Both the position numbers and the translations under genes were made by a program. Positions 39,398 to 50,162 of a DNA stretch of 64,000 nt are shown piece by piece. The notes below the pieces were generated by a model. It worked only from the letters and a program-made list of their open reading frames with translations. It ran no database searches and was not told where the DNA came from. This DNA is from Klebsiella sp. RHBSTW-00484 (GTDB lineage: Bacteria; Pseudomonadota; Gammaproteobacteria; Enterobacterales; Enterobacteriaceae): assembly GCF_013705725.1 (NCBI RefSeq), contig NZ_CP055481.1, positions 5,642,001 to 5,706,000 of the forward strand. The letters are read 5' to 3'. The stretch's first letter is position 1, and the number at the start of each line of letters is the position of its first letter.

Positions 39398-41893
39398 TTA
39401 GTGCTCAGAGTCTTCTGCCAGCGGAGGCTGGAACCGACGCAAACGAAGTGCGTTGCCCAGGACAAATACACTGGATAGCGCCATCGCGCCTGCAGCAAAG
39501 ATTGGTGAAAGCAGCAATCCATAGGCAGGGTACAGCAGGCCTGCTGCTACAGGGATCAATGCGGCATTATAACCAAACGCCCAAAAAAGATTTTGCCTGA
39601 TGTTACCTATGGTTGCCTTAGACAATCCAATAGCATTAGGCACACCCTGTAGGTTGCCGGACATTAAGACAACATCAGCAGATTCCACCGCTATATCGGT
39701 ACCTGTACCAATTGCAAGCCCAATATCTGCCACGGCTAAAGCTGGGGCATCATTAATGCCATCACCAACATAAGCGACCTTACCGTAAGACTCCTTCAAC
39801 CGACGAACTGCTTCAACTTTCCCTTCTGGCAACACTTCGGCAACCACTTCATCAATACCAAGCTGTCTCGCAATCGCATTTGCTGTATTGGCATTGTCAC
39901 CGGTAATCATTGCGACTTTGAGCCCCAGTTGGTGCAATGCATTTATGGCAATCGGCGTACTTGATTTAATAGGGTCAGCGACTGCGATAATGGCAGCCAG
40001 ACGTCCATCAATAGCAACATAGAGTGGCGATTTTCCTTCGTTTCCAAGGCGTATCGCAGTCTTTGAAAAATACTCGATATCCAAGCCTAACTCACGCATA
40101 AATCGATCGGCCCCGACCTCTACGCGCTCTCCGTCTACGGTAGCCCTGACGCCCATCCCAGTAATTGAATCAAACTCAGTCAACGCTGGCAGCGATATCT
40201 CTTTTCCTAGAGCAGCTTCAACGATAGCGCGGGCAATAGGATGTTCCGAACGTGATTCAACAGCGGCAACTTTTGCTAATACTAAGTCAAGCTCAAACCC
40301 TTCGGCCAACTCCAGGTCTGTCATTACTGGGCGCCCTTCAGTCAAAGTACCTGTTTTGTCTACAGCGACAACCCTGGCATCTTTAAGCAACTGCAGAGCT
40401 TCTCCCTTACGGAACAAGATCCCCATTTCTGCACCACGCCCAGTACCTACCATGATAGAGGTTGGGGTAGCCAATCCCATTGCACATGGGCAGGCAATGA
40501 TCAATACAGCCACGGCATTAACCAGTGCGAAAGACAGGGCCGGTGATGGCCCAAATGTTAACCAGGCAAGGAAAGTTAACAACGCTGCCAGCATCACCAC
40601 AGGAACAAACCATAATGTCACCTTATCGACCACGGCTTGTATAGGTAGTTTAGAGCCCTGGGCTTGCTCTACCATTCTGATTATTTGTGACAACATCGTC
40701 TGGCCACCAACGGCTGTTGCACGCAACCTCAATGCTCCTTTCTGGTTAACAGTCCCGCCAACCATTAAGCTTCCGGGAACTTTCTCTACGGGGATAGGCT
40801 CCCCCGTTATCATCGATTCATCGACAAAACTTGTTCCTTCACTCACCTCACCATCAACAGGTATCCGCTCACCTGGTCGAACTTCGATAATGTCATCAAG
40901 GGCTACATCACTAATGGGAATATCGATGACAATGCCGTTACGCAGCACATGCGCCTCTTTGGCCTGCAATCCAACCAAACGCTTGATAGCCTCAGACGTT
41001 CGACCTTTAGCCCGCGCCTCCATAAATCGTCCTAAAAGAATAAGAGCGACGATTACCGCAGCAGCTTCGTAATACACATTGACGGTACCTTGAGGCAAAA
41101 GACCTGGAGCAAAGGTCGCAACCATTGAATAACCGAACGCAGCGAGAGTCCCGACGGAGACGAGAGAGTTCATGTCTGGGCCAAGTCTTAATAACGCGGG
41201 AATACCTTTCAGGTAAAAGCGCCGCCCCGGAATAGCCAACACCAGCAATGTTAATACAAACTGGAGATACCAGCTTTCCTGGAGCCCAATGGTATCCATT
41301 ATCCATTGATGCATTCCCGGTATCACATGCGACCCCATTTCCAGAATAAATACTGGTAACGCAAGTACGGTCGCCAGAACTAAATCTTTCTTCAACGCAA
41401 CCTTTTCAGCATCTTTTTTTTCTGCGGCACTATCATTATTCTGGCTTTGGTTATCAACCAGGCTGGCTTCATAACCGATTTTTTCGATAGCAGTTATGAG
41501 GTCATCAGCTCCAGCGGTTCCACGTACAGTGGCTCTTTCAGTAGCTAAATTAACAGTGGCTTCTTTTACGCCTTTAACCGCTCGGAGCGACTTTTCGACA
41601 CGCCCTACGCATGATGCACATGTCATGCCCTGAACTGATAACTCTACAGAAGCTTGAGGAACCTCATAACCAACCTTTTCAACTGCTTCAACCAACGCCA
41701 TACGATTAACTAATGCATTTAGGCGGATATCTGCACGCTCTGTTGCAAGGTTAACGCTTACGCTTTGTACGCCTTCAACCTTAGCCAGAGCGGCTTCAAC
41801 TCGTCCAACGCAGCTTGCACAAGTCATTCCCTCAATGGGCAAGCTGACTTGAGTTTCACCATCATTAGAATGCTGTTTTTTTTGAATGCTCAT
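39398..41893 (-). CDS. CopA/GolT-type Cu(I)/Ag/Au-exporting P-type ATPase
   Basis: Inner-membrane P1B-1 ATPase of 831 residues that pumps monovalent soft metals to the periplasm. Two N-terminal HMA domains, each with GMTCASC (Cys25/Cys28 and Cys92/Cys95), eight membrane helices with the [10 protein letters not shown] metal site, phosphorylation motif [15 protein letters not shown], and [11 protein letters not shown]. Followed by the CueR/GolS-like gene and preceded by a CueR-type promoter. Which metal it serves in the cell cannot be decided from sequence. Confidence 0.93.
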   Translation of the reverse strand: MSIQKKQHSNDGETQVSLPIEGMTCASCVGRVEAALAKVEGVQSVSVNLATERADIRLNALVNRMALVEAVEKVGYEVPQASVELSVQGMTCASCVGRVEKSLRAVKGVKEATVNLATERATVRGTAGADDLITAIEKIGYEASLVDNQSQNNDSAAEKKDAEKVALKKDLVLATVLALPVFILEMGSHVIPGMHQWIMDTIGLQESWYLQFVLTLLVLAIPGRRFYLKGIPALLRLGPDMNSLVSVGTLAAFGYSMVATFAPGLLPQGTVNVYYEAAAVIVALILLGRFMEARAKGRTSEAIKRLVGLQAKEAHVLRNGIVIDIPISDVALDDIIEVRPGERIPVDGEVSEGTSFVDESMITGEPIPVEKVPGSLMVGGTVNQKGALRLRATAVGGQTMLSQIIRMVEQAQGSKLPIQAVVDKVTLWFVPVVMLAALLTFLAWLTFGPSPALSFALVNAVAVLIIACPCAMGLATPTSIMVGTGRGAEMGILFRKGEALQLLKDARVVAVDKTGTLTEGRPVMTDLELAEGFELDLVLAKVAAVESRSEHPIARAIVEAALGKEISLPALTEFDSITGMGVRATVDGERVEVGADRFMRELGLDIEYFSKTAIRLGNEGKSPLYVAIDGRLAAIIAVADPIKSSTPIAINALHQLGLKVAMITGDNANTANAIARQLGIDEVVAEVLPEGKVEAVRRLKESYGKVAYVGDGINDAPALAVADIGLAIGTGTDIAVESADVVLMSGNLQGVPNAIGLSKATIGNIRQNLFWAFGYNAALIPVAAGLLYPAYGLLLSPIFAAGAMALSSVFVLGNALRLRRFQPPLAEDSEH

Positions 41894-41929
41894 GATGTAT
41901 TTCTCATCGTTATGGTCAGATAAAGAACA

Positions 41930-41960
41930 ACCTTAAGGCTTACCATCGTGGGAAGGTCAA
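41930..41960 (-). promoter_or_regulatory. CueR-type promoter of the CopA-like operon
   Basis: Minus strand: TTGACC, 19-bp spacer, TAAGGT. Half-sites ACCTTCCCA and GGCTTACCA form the CueR/GolS-type dyad. Confidence 0.78.
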
Positions 41961-42016
41961 GCGCATTATTTTGAACATGCCGATGCCGTGGAAGGAATGG
42001 ATATAAAAACCCTTTA

Positions 42017-42036
42017 CATGAACACATATTCATATG
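42017..42036 (+). promoter_or_regulatory. ArsR/SmtB-type operator upstream of the CDF transporter gene
   Basis: TGAA-CACATA-TTCA fits the SmtB/CzrA operator core TGAA-N6-TTCA, within the AT-rich palindrome CATGAACACATATTCATATG. It lies about 45 bp before the transporter start, where the SmtB-like repressor encoded downstream would block transcription. Confidence 0.7.
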
Positions 42037-42078
42037 TTATATTGAAGGCATCATGTATAACCAACCGCTTGAGGCCCT

Positions 42079-43095
<1,017 letters not shown>

Positions 43096-43140
43096 TCAGG
43101 CCTCTGGTGATGCACTATCAATTTAGGAGGGAGAATCATA

Positions 43141-43503
43141 ATGTCCAGCACATCAGATTGCGGCAACATACAAGACTGTTCCGCGACAGATCATGTCGCG
43201 GAGCCAGATCTATCAATGCTCTCGCAAAACGACATTGGGCAACTTTCCGAGATTTTCCATCTACTGGGGGACCAGTCAAGACTACGAATCCTGCTTTACT
43301 GTATGCGTGGTTCGGTCTCTGTAGGCGACATTGCTGAGTCGCTCCAGTTATCACAATCTCTGGTCAGTCATCATCTGAGGTTGTTACGAAGTGCAAGGCT
43401 TGTTCGCGGAGAGAGAAAGGGTAAGTACATATTTTATAGCATAATGGATCACCATGTAAGTCATGTTCTTCAGGACATGGTATTTCACATAGCTGAAGAA
43501 TAA
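43141..43503 (+). CDS. ArsR/SmtB-family zinc-responsive repressor
   Basis: A 120-residue winged-helix repressor. The C-terminal helix carries Asp103, His105, His116 and Glu119, exactly the spacing of the SmtB alpha-5 zinc site (Asp104, His106, His117, Glu120). The alpha-3 Cys pair of cadmium sensors is absent (SVSVGDIAESL), so zinc is the likely signal; two N-terminal Cys (positions 7 and 13) may add a second site. Start with GGAGGGA upstream. Second gene of the transporter-repressor operon. Confidence 0.9.
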   Translation: MSSTSDCGNIQDCSATDHVAEPDLSMLSQNDIGQLSEIFHLLGDQSRLRILLYCMRGSVSVGDIAESLQLSQSLVSHHLRLLRSARLVRGERKGKYIFYSIMDHHVSHVLQDMVFHIAEE

Positions 43504-43752
43504 CCCGAATAAATTTTGATAAGTAGAGCTTCTGTAATTCCAACTCACCTTAGTTTTTCATTACTTTGGTGAGTTGTTTCATCATTAATTTATTAAAACC
43601 TTAATAATAAACTTTTAACAATGAAACCGGCCCCCTTCCCTTGTATGCAATAAATACATTATGGTTCGCTACTACCAGATAAAGCGAAGTGAGCAGGCCA
43701 CCTCCCGAAGGAAAAACCTTGCTTTGCAAGATTATTGATTAGCCACGGATAA

Positions 43753-44911
43753 TCTAAATAGCTGCGCCGAATAGTAGATCACTTTGAGGGAACTCAGCCC
43801 GGATTGTGCGATCTGATCAATCGCCAAATCAAAAAAATCACCAACCGGACTGAGCAATGCCGATCATAGCACCCATTCCCCGCAGCGAACGACACCTGAT
43901 GCAGAAAACCATCCATAAAACGTGCGTTAAAATTATGCCCGCAGACTGACCGCCATGCTGATGTTGCACCGGGGAGACCGTGTCAGTGATGTCGCCAGAA
44001 CACTCTGCTGCGCCCGTTCATCTGTAGGGCGATGGATTAACTGGTTTACCCAATCGGGTACTGAAGGTCTGAAATCATTACCCGTCGGGCGTTCCCGCCG
44101 CTGGCCCTTTGAGCATATCTGCACATTGTTACGTGAACTGATAAAACACTCTCCCGGTGATTTTGGTTATCAATGTTCACGCTGGAGTACGGAGTTACTG
44201 GCAATAAAAATCAACGAGATAACCGGATGCCGGCTACATGCCGGAACGGTGCGTCGTTGGTTGCCATCTGCCGGGCTGGTATGGCGGAGAGCTGCGCCGA
44301 CACTGCGTATCCGTGACCCACACAAAGAAGAAAAAATGGTCGCTCTCCATGAGGCACTGGCGAAATGCAGTGCGGAAAACCCAGTGTTTTACGAAGATGA
44401 AGTGGATATTCATCTCAACCCGAAAATCGGAGCTGACTGGCAGTTACGCGGGCAGCAAAAACGCGTTGTCACACCGGGCCAGAATGAAAAGTACTATCTT
44501 GCCGGTGCGCTGCACAGCGGTACGGGAAAAGTCAGCTACGTGGGCGGTAACAGCAAAAGCTCAGCCTTATTTATCAGTCTGTTAAAGCATCTTAAAGCGA
44601 CATACCGGCGGGCAAAAACGATTACGCTCATTGTCGATAACTACATCATCCACAAAAGCCGTGAAACGTTGCGCTGGCTGAAAGCAAACCCAAAGTTCAG
44701 GGTCATTTACCAGCCGGTTTACTCGCCGTGGGTCAATCATGTCGAACGGTTGTGGCAGGCACTTCATGAGACAATAACCCGAAATCACCAGTGCCGTTCA
44801 ATGTGGCAACTGTTGAAAAAGGTCCATCACTTTATGAATACCGTCAGCCCATTCCCCGGGGGAAAACATGGGCTGGCTAATGTGTAGCGGTATTAGGATC
44901 AGTTATTTAGA
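43753..44911 (+). mobile_element. IS630-family insertion sequence, frameshifted
   Basis: Terminal inverted repeats TCTAAATAGCTG (left) and CAGTTATTTAGA (right) are flanked by TA on both sides, the target duplication of IS630 elements. Length about 1.16 kb. The 250 bp between the SmtB-like gene and the element show no gene. Confidence 0.8.
43857..44887 (+). pseudogene. IS630-family transposase, one-base frameshift near the N-terminus
   Basis: The first frame starts at 43857 (MPIIAPIPRSERHLMQKTIHKT) and stops at TGA about 90 bases later. The +1 frame carries on with RRLTAMLMLHRGDRVSDVARTL and is open from 43955 to 44887 with the DDE catalytic core: Asp in FYEDEVDIHLNPKIGADW, TLIVDNYIIHKS and PWVNHVERLWQALHE. 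The break lies around 43925-43945. Restart at 43955 would give a 310-residue protein lacking the first part of the DNA-binding domain. Confidence 0.8.
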
Positions 44912-44947
44912 TAATGAATGTAAGTAGGAAAATAATGACCCATAATA

Positions 44948-44980
44948 TAAAAAAGCGAGCTCCAATACAGGCAGCTCGCA
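44948..44980 (-). terminator. Terminator of the DUF1471-type gene at 45113
   Basis: Minus strand: GCGAGCT/AGCTCGC stem with 11-base loop followed by TTTTTTATATT. Lies about 130 bp beyond the stop codon. Confidence 0.75.
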
Positions 44981-45112
44981 AAAGTCACTCAAGGAAAAAC
45001 AGAGGGACATACCTACTATGTAGATATGGTACTGCTGCGACATGCTACATTCTTTGATTACTGTGATAGCGTTAAATTTTCAATAAGGAGAAAATTTACA
45101 AATAGTTTGGTT

Positions 45113-45373
45113 CTATTTATATACGACAGCGGTAGCGTATGAATTATCTTGAACTCTAAGTGATGAAATTACGAAATGAGTTCCACCAATCATATCTGCT
45201 TTTTTAGATAGCGAATTAATAATCTCCGATTGGGTTGCACTACCGGTTTTAAAGAAATTAATCTCTCCGACACGAATTGCGTTTATCGGAGTTGGTTCGT
45301 TATAAGTAATTTCTGTCGCCGCGTAACTACTGAAAATGGGGAATAGCAATGCTAATACAAGTATACTTTTCAT
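45113..45373 (-). CDS. Small exported DUF1471-type protein 2
   Basis: An 86-residue periplasmic protein starting at the ATG at 45373 (AAAGAGGTG upstream). Signal peptide MKSILVLALLFPIFSSYAA, then VGEINFFKTGSATQSEIINSLSKKADMIGGTHFVISSLR, the DUF1471 fold of YdgH/YahO/BhsA proteins. More diverged than the three other copies in the window and without a MerR-type promoter. Function unknown. Confidence 0.7.
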   Translation of the reverse strand: MKSILVLALLFPIFSSYAATEITYNEPTPINAIRVGEINFFKTGSATQSEIINSLSKKADMIGGTHFVISSLRVQDNSYATAVVYK

Positions 45374-45502
45374 GAACACCTCTTTAACTAAATAGTGGGT
45401 ATAATAATAACTCAAAATTTATAGAATGGATTAACTTAAAAAGACAATAGATAAACAAAAACAGACAAAGTTATAATATTAAAAGTGGTTGCGTCTAATG
45501 GT

Positions 45503-45655
45503 TTAGTTTTTTGATTTTTTTTGATTTTTTTTGATTTCTTTTGATTTATAGTATGTTGGAGGAACACCAAAAATGGATTTGAAAGTTCGGCAAAATGATG
45601 CTTGTGAACTGAAATTATAATCAATGACGACATCAATTATCCTATTGTGTTCATG
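45503..45655 (-). pseudogene. C-terminal fragment of an AraC-family regulator
   Basis: Reading the minus strand from the IS3-like element edge gives EHNRIIDVVIDYNFSSQA and SFCRTFKSIFGVPPTYYKSK, the second helix-turn-helix of MarA/SoxS-class proteins, then a Lys/Asn/Gln-rich tail to a stop at 45503. The tail is encoded by a T-rich near-repeat (TTTTTTGAT-like units at 45507-45547). No N-terminal half is visible on the other side of the element, so a deletion accompanied the insertion. Confidence 0.65.
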
Positions 45656-45726
45656 TGACCTGCTCCCCGTTGATTAGTACACCCCGATGTTAGTAATGTC
45701 TTCATAAGCCACATGAGGACATCCCC

Positions 45727-45990
45727 ATGAAGAAGCGTTTTTCCGACGAACAGATCATCAGTATTCTCCGCGAAGCCGAAGCTGGGGTACCCGCCCGTGA
45801 ACTCTGCCGCAAGCATGCCATTTCCGATGCCACGTTTTACATCTGGCGTAAGAAGTATGGCGGTATGGAGGTGCCTGAAGTTAAGCGCCTGAAGTCGCTT
45901 GAGGAAGAGAACGCCAGACTCAAGAAGCTGCTTGCCGAAGCCATGCTGGATAAAGAGGCGCTTCAGGTGGCTCTTGGGCGAAAGTACTGA
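45727..45990 (+). CDS. IS3-family OrfA (helix-turn-helix), copy 1
   Basis: 87-residue DNA-binding subunit: helix-turn-helix [44 protein letters not shown], then a leucine zipper ([25 protein letters not shown]). Together with OrfB it makes the OrfAB transposase by frameshifting. Confidence 0.92.
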   Translation: MKKRFSDEQIISILREAEAGVPARELCRKHAISDATFYIWRKKYGGMEVPEVKRLKSLEEENARLKKLLAEAMLDKEALQVALGRKY

Positions 45991-46013
45991 CGACAGACCA
46001 GAAGCGGGAAGCC

Positions 46014-46847
46014 GTGATGTTGATGTGTGATGCGACCGGTCTGTCGCAACGTCGTGCCTGCAGGCTTACAGGTTTATCCCTGTCGACCTGCCGCTATGAG
46101 GCTCACCGTCCGGCTGCTGATGCGCATTTATCAGGGCGCATCACTGAGCTGGCACTGGAGCGCAGGCGTTTTGGCTACCGTCGTATTTGGCAGTTGCTGC
46201 GCCGTGAAGGGCTTCATGTTAATCATAAGCGCGTGTACCGGCTTTATCACCTCAGTGGCCTGGGCGTAAAACGCAGAAGACGTCGTAAAGGGCTGGCAAC
46301 AGAACGTCTGCCGCTGCTCCGTCCGGCGGCGCCCAATCTGACCTGGTCGATGGATTTCGTCATGGACGCACTTTCCACCGGTCGCAGGATCAAGTGTCTT
46401 ACCTGCGTCGATGATTTCACAAAGGAATGCCTGACGGTCACTGTTGCCTTTGGGATTTCAGGCGTTCAGGTCACGCGTATTCTGGACAGCATTGCACTGT
46501 TTCGAGGCTATCCGGCGACGATAAGAACTGACCAGGGGCCGGAGTTCACTTGCCGTGCACTGGATCAATGGGCCTTTGAGCATGGTGTTGAGTTGCGCTT
46601 AATCCAGCCGGGCAAGCCAACGCAGAACGGATTTATTGAGAGCTTTAACGGACGATTTCGCGATGAATGTTTGAATGAGCACTGGTTCAGCGATATCGTT
46701 CATGCCAGGAAAATTATTAATGACTGGCGGCAGGATTATAACGAATGCCGCCCGCACTCCACGCTGAATTATCAGACACCGTCTGAATTTGCAGCGGGCT
46801 GGAGAAAGGGTCATTCTGAGAATGAAGATTCCGACGTTACTAACTGA
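46014..46847 (+). CDS. IS3-family transposase OrfB, copy 1
   Basis: 277-residue DDE catalytic subunit: N-terminal HTH_21-type segment, then rve integrase core with Asp in [11 protein letters not shown], Asp in [11 protein letters not shown] and Glu in [14 protein letters not shown], ending [17 protein letters not shown]. Intact. Likely translated mainly as an OrfAB fusion. Confidence 0.93.
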   Translation: MMLMCDATGLSQRRACRLTGLSLSTCRYEAHRPAADAHLSGRITELALERRRFGYRRIWQLLRREGLHVNHKRVYRLYHLSGLGVKRRRRRKGLATERLPLLRPAAPNLTWSMDFVMDALSTGRRIKCLTCVDDFTKECLTVTVAFGISGVQVTRILDSIALFRGYPATIRTDQGPEFTCRALDQWAFEHGVELRLIQPGKPTQNGFIESFNGRFRDECLNEHWFSDIVHARKIINDWRQDYNECRPHSTLNYQTPSEFAAGWRKGHSENEDSDVTN

Positions 46848-47442
46848 GTGTTGTATCTAATCGTGGGGGCAGGTCACATACATCGTGCCAAAATTTAGAG
46901 TGCTTCACAAATACCATGCATACAACATAAAAAAGATAGCCTTGAATCATTATCCTGAATATGTATGGAAATGACATTCCGAATACAACCATATCTGCCA
47001 TTTAAAACTCTTTCCAATATATGATAATGTTATTATTATTTCATGTATATTTAAAATTAGATAAACAAAAACAGACAATGGATAAACAAAAAAAGACATT
47101 ATTATTGAATAACAATGATTGTTATATGGTTTATTTAGGCAGCTTGGGCATTTCATGTCACGTGATTTAAGATCTAGGTATTTATTCTTTTGATTCAGAG
47201 TCAAGCTAGAGTTGTTTGAAGGGAAGGGGATGGGAATGCGTGAGTTTCAGCCTCCAACTACCTGTAAAGACATATTTTGAAACCTATATAAATGGGATAA
47301 GAAAAAATATCTTCAGTGTAAAACGATAAAAAAATCGCTATATCTTATTGATCATATGTGAATTTTCTTGTCTAAGAAAAATTTCTCGATAAGTGGATGT
47401 TCAAGACAGTCTGCGCTATACAAATAAATACAATAAAAAGTG

Positions 47443-47473
47443 TTGACCCTATAGTAGTTACAGGGTTTTTAAT
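47443..47473 (+). promoter_or_regulatory. PbrR/CadR-type promoter, copy 3
   Basis: TTGACC and TTTAAT with a 19-bp spacer holding the near-perfect dyad ACCCTATAG...TTACAGGGT. Confidence 0.82.
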
Positions 47474-47538
47474 GGTCATCAACAGGAAACGAGCAATATG
47501 CTCTTATGATGAACATTAACTTTATTAGGATTATCACT

Positions 47539-47748
47539 ATGAAAAATATCAAACTTCTCGCAGCAGCTGGTCTTCTCTCTGTTGTCTCATTCTCTGGTAT
47601 GGCGCAGACTGTCAGCGTAACTGCTTCCACTCTTGACAGTGCAGAAGCAAAAATTGCTGCTAAAGCAAAAGAAGCACAAACGTCATACAAAATTCTTTCT
47701 GCTTCTACTGGCAATAGAGTTCACATGACCGCTATTCTAGGAGAGTAG
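47539..47748 (+). CDS. Small exported DUF1471-type protein 3
   Basis: A 69-residue periplasmic protein: signal peptide MKNIKLLAAAGLLSVVSFSGMA and mature QTVSVTASTLDSAEAKIAAK...SYKILSAS...HMTAILGE. Closely related to gene 1 at 24883 (same leader start MKNIKLLAAAG) and almost identical to gene 4 at 53206. The start at 47539 is the one that begins the signal peptide; an ATG 11 codons upstream is unlikely. Controlled by a PbrR/CadR-type promoter. Confidence 0.8.
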   Translation: MKNIKLLAAAGLLSVVSFSGMAQTVSVTASTLDSAEAKIAAKAKEAQTSYKILSASTGNRVHMTAILGE

Positions 47749-47856
47749 CGATGTAACTGCTTGAAATAGCAATGTTTTTATTTATCCATTGTGATTCAAA
47801 TATAATGTGCCGATTTATACAAGCATATTACCTTCCTTTATCTTGAGTGATGTTTT

Positions 47857-47886
47857 AGGGCTGCCTGTTGTTGGAGCCCTTTTTTA
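47857..47886 (+). terminator. Terminator after DUF1471-type gene 3
   Basis: AGGGCT/AGCCCT stem with 12-base loop followed by TTTTTT. Confidence 0.7.
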
Positions 47887-48026
47887 ACTTCTCGATGTTA
47901 GAGTCTTTCCTATATATCAATAATTACAAAGGAAATCATTAAATTGAAATATTTGTATTTATCAGAACTACGGAGGTTATTTTTTAAGTAAGGCTGTTTT
48001 TGGAGTTTCTAAAATTATCGTTTCAG

Positions 48027-48602
48027 CTAGCTCAGCTTTGATTTTATAATCTGTTCGACTGCTGTTCTTGCTTTAACCGCTGCTTGTAAATCTCTGAGTA
48101 TGTGAGCACGAATAATAGCTCCTTCAAAGAGCATTGAAACGGATTCTGATATTTCGAACACAAATTTTTCGGAGGAAATAACCTTCGACACATGGTGCCT
48201 GATTAATACATCCATTTCTATTTTATTACGAGCACACCTTTGATGTATCAGATGAGTGGGATCGCTAAATTCAGCACTGACATTGATAAAATAACAACCA
48301 TGAAAAGATGACGATGTGATGTCTCTGCTATTTATAGAATCATCGAGTGTATTGAAAAGCTCGCTAATAGATGGGTAACCATCCTCTACTTGAGATAAAC
48401 GAGAGTTTAAAGATGCGAAATATTGTTGGTTGCAATAGTCAATGGTAGCCGCAATAAGCTCTTCTTTGCTTGAAAAATAGGTATAAAGCGTCTTCTTCGC
48501 TACACCCGATTCAGTCAATACCTGGTTTATACCAACAGCATGAACTCCATATTGATAAAAAAGTTTAAAAGCAGTTGAGATTAATAGTTCTTTCTTGTCC
48601 AT
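48027..48602 (-). CDS. TetR-family repressor
   Basis: A 191-residue regulator from the ATG at 48602 (MDKKELLISTAFKLFYQYG); an in-frame ATG 14 codons upstream is possible. The N-terminal helix-turn-helix is VGINQVLTESGVAKKTLYTYFSSKEELIAATI. The ligand domain has two Cys (HGCYFIN, HQRCARN), which could sense thiol-reactive compounds or metals; this is inference. Divergent from the MerA-like flavoprotein gene, with a palindrome in the shared promoter region. Confidence 0.85.
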   Translation of the reverse strand: MDKKELLISTAFKLFYQYGVHAVGINQVLTESGVAKKTLYTYFSSKEELIAATIDYCNQQYFASLNSRLSQVEDGYPSISELFNTLDDSINSRDITSSSFHGCYFINVSAEFSDPTHLIHQRCARNKIEMDVLIRHHVSKVISSEKFVFEISESVSMLFEGAIIRAHILRDLQAAVKARTAVEQIIKSKLS

Positions 48603-48646
48603 AGAAGCTAAGACCTGGTTGTTGTACGGATTGAATATTGACATCA

Positions 48647-48664
48647 GTAGACTGACTTGTCTAC
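48647..48664. promoter_or_regulatory. Likely TetR operator palindrome
   Basis: GTAGAC-TGACTT-GTCTAC, a perfect 6-6-6 palindrome between the divergent tetR-like and MerA-like genes. Confidence 0.6.
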
Positions 48665-48728
48665 TCTTAGATGAGGGAGACAGATCGGTCTCCTTTACTT
48701 TGCCGGTACTTAATTAAGAGGTTTTTAC

Positions 48729-50162
48729 ATGAAAAGTACTCCCCGTGCTCCGCATGAAATGTTTCATAAAATCTATGACTTAGTGACTATTGGCTCAGGC
48801 TCTGCTGCAAGGGCAGCGGCTAATGAAGCACGCAGATTAGATAAATCAGTAGCAATGATTGAGCAGGGGGTTGCGGGAGGCACGTGTCTGAATGTTGGCT
48901 GTATCCCGTCCAAAACCTTATTGGCGGCGGCTGCAATTCGTTTTTCTGCGCTTCAAAAGAAATTTTCTGGCATTGATACCTCGGCTGCTCCTGTTGACCT
49001 GGCATTGTTGGTTTGGGATAAAGATCAGATGATTGGCCAATTTCGAGAGACCTATCATGTACAGGGACCTTCTGAAGCCGGTATTGATGTGTTTCGAGGG
49101 GCTGCCGCTTTTACGTTATCTCAGAATCAGGAATATGTGAGTTTAAATGTTCATGGAATTGATGGCATCACTCAAGTACATGCAAAGAACGTAGTCATTG
49201 CAAGCGGGGCGAGTCCGTTCATTCCTGAAATTCCAGGGTTGAAGGACGTAGATTATCTGACGTCTTCCACGGCTATGTCGCTTACTAAAGTTCCTGAATC
49301 TTTACTGGTTATTGGTGGGAATGCTATTGGCCTTGAGCAAGCTCAGTTGTTCTCTCGTTTAGGGTCAAAAGTCAAAGTTATTGAGGTTGCCACCAGAATA
49401 GCTCCTTTCGAAGATCATGAAATATCTGCTGTCTTGGCGAAATCACTCAATAATCAAGGTATTGAATTTTTAACTGGTGCAAATATCACACAAGTAAAAG
49501 CAATGGGAGATTTAGTTAGCTGCACAGTCAAGATTGGTGAGAGCACTTATATTCTTTCTGCTGAGAAGATTATGATCGCAACCGGGCGCCGCCCATTTAC
49601 CGAAAATCTTAATCTTAATGCTGTTAATATCTCGACTGGTCCACGTGGGCAGGTGATTGTGGACGAGAATCTTAAAACGTCAAATTCACGAGTCTGGGCT
49701 GCTGGTGATGTTACAGGCGGTGCTCAATTTGTTTATGTTGCAGTTGAGCAAGGTAAATTAGCAGCGAGTAATGCTCTTGGTGATAAGCTAGATTCTCTGG
49801 ATTATAATGTCCTTCCTCGTGTAACTTTCACTTCTCCGGAGCTAGCTTCTGTAGGTTTGACTGCATTACAAGCTGAGGAAGAAGGAATTCCATATGAAGT
49901 CCGAGAACTGCCTGTCGCGTTTGTATTGCGTGCAATTGTGAGTCGTCATACTGATGGTTTGGTAAGACTGATCTCGAATAGTGAAACAGGGAAGATACTC
50001 GGCATTCATATGGTAGGGGAATCTGCAGGTGATGTTATTGGTGCGGCTACCTATGTCCTTTCAGCTAATATGACAGTACAGCAACTTGCTAAACTATGGT
50101 CCCCTGAATTCACAATGACAGAATCACTAAAGAATGTGGCGAAAACCTCCCCAATTAGGTAG
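48729..50162 (+). CDS. MerA-like pyridine nucleotide-disulfide oxidoreductase
   Basis: FAD/NAD(P)H flavoprotein of 477 residues. FAD motif VTIGSGSAARAAANEA, redox-active disulfide GGTCLNVGCIPSK, NAD(P)H motif VIGGNAIGLE, second FAD motif RVWAAGDVTGG, and a dimerisation domain. The C-terminus has FTMTESLKNVAKTSPIR, like MerA's TM-x-E-x-LK segment but without the terminal vicinal Cys pair that hands Hg(II) to the active site, and there is no N-terminal HMA domain. So it belongs near MerA but need not reduce mercury; a thiol or other metal substrate is possible. Divergent from the TetR gene and upstream of a deformylase paralogue. Confidence 0.85.
   Translation: MKSTPRAPHEMFHKIYDLVTIGSGSAARAAANEARRLDKSVAMIEQGVAGGTCLNVGCIPSKTLLAAAAIRFSALQKKFSGIDTSAAPVDLALLVWDKDQMIGQFRETYHVQGPSEAGIDVFRGAAAFTLSQNQEYVSLNVHGIDGITQVHAKNVVIASGASPFIPEIPGLKDVDYLTSSTAMSLTKVPESLLVIGGNAIGLEQAQLFSRLGSKVKVIEVATRIAPFEDHEISAVLAKSLNNQGIEFLTGANITQVKAMGDLVSCTVKIGESTYILSAEKIMIATGRRPFTENLNLNAVNISTGPRGQVIVDENLKTSNSRVWAAGDVTGGAQFVYVAVEQGKLAASNALGDKLDSLDYNVLPRVTFTSPELASVGLTALQAEEEGIPYEVRELPVAFVLRAIVSRHTDGLVRLISNSETGKILGIHMVGESAGDVIGAATYVLSANMTVQQLAKLWSPEFTMTESLKNVAKTSPIR

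Larger units (their letters stand above)
45656..46876 (+). mobile_element. IS3-family insertion sequence, copy 1
   Basis: A 1221-bp element with inverted repeats TGACCTGCTCCCCGTTGATT and the complement of TGACCTGCCCCCACGATTAG. The flanking four bases are CATG (left) and CATA (right), not a perfect duplication. The encoded proteins are identical to those of copy 2 at 51331-52551, which is inverted relative to this one. Confidence 0.9.
47428..47748 (+). repeat. Direct repeat unit A: metal promoter plus DUF1471-type gene
   Basis: About 320 bp nearly identical to 53095-53415, covering AATACAATAAAAAG, the MerR-type promoter, leader and whole coding region. The two copies flank a 5.3-kb segment containing the TetR, MerA-like and deformylase genes. 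The preceding 46877-47427 stretch has no gene I recognise; it contains repeats of ATAAACAAAAACAGACAA that also occur at 45450. Confidence 0.85.

Noticed and set aside
43504..43752. Possible structured RNA after the zinc operon (GC-rich stretch around 43626-43725)
   Set aside because: No match to a riboswitch consensus I know and no gene directly downstream except the IS630-like element.
45440..47105. ATAAACAAAAACAGACAA repeats as iterons of an origin
   Set aside because: Only about three copies, split by an IS3-like element, with no replication gene nearby.
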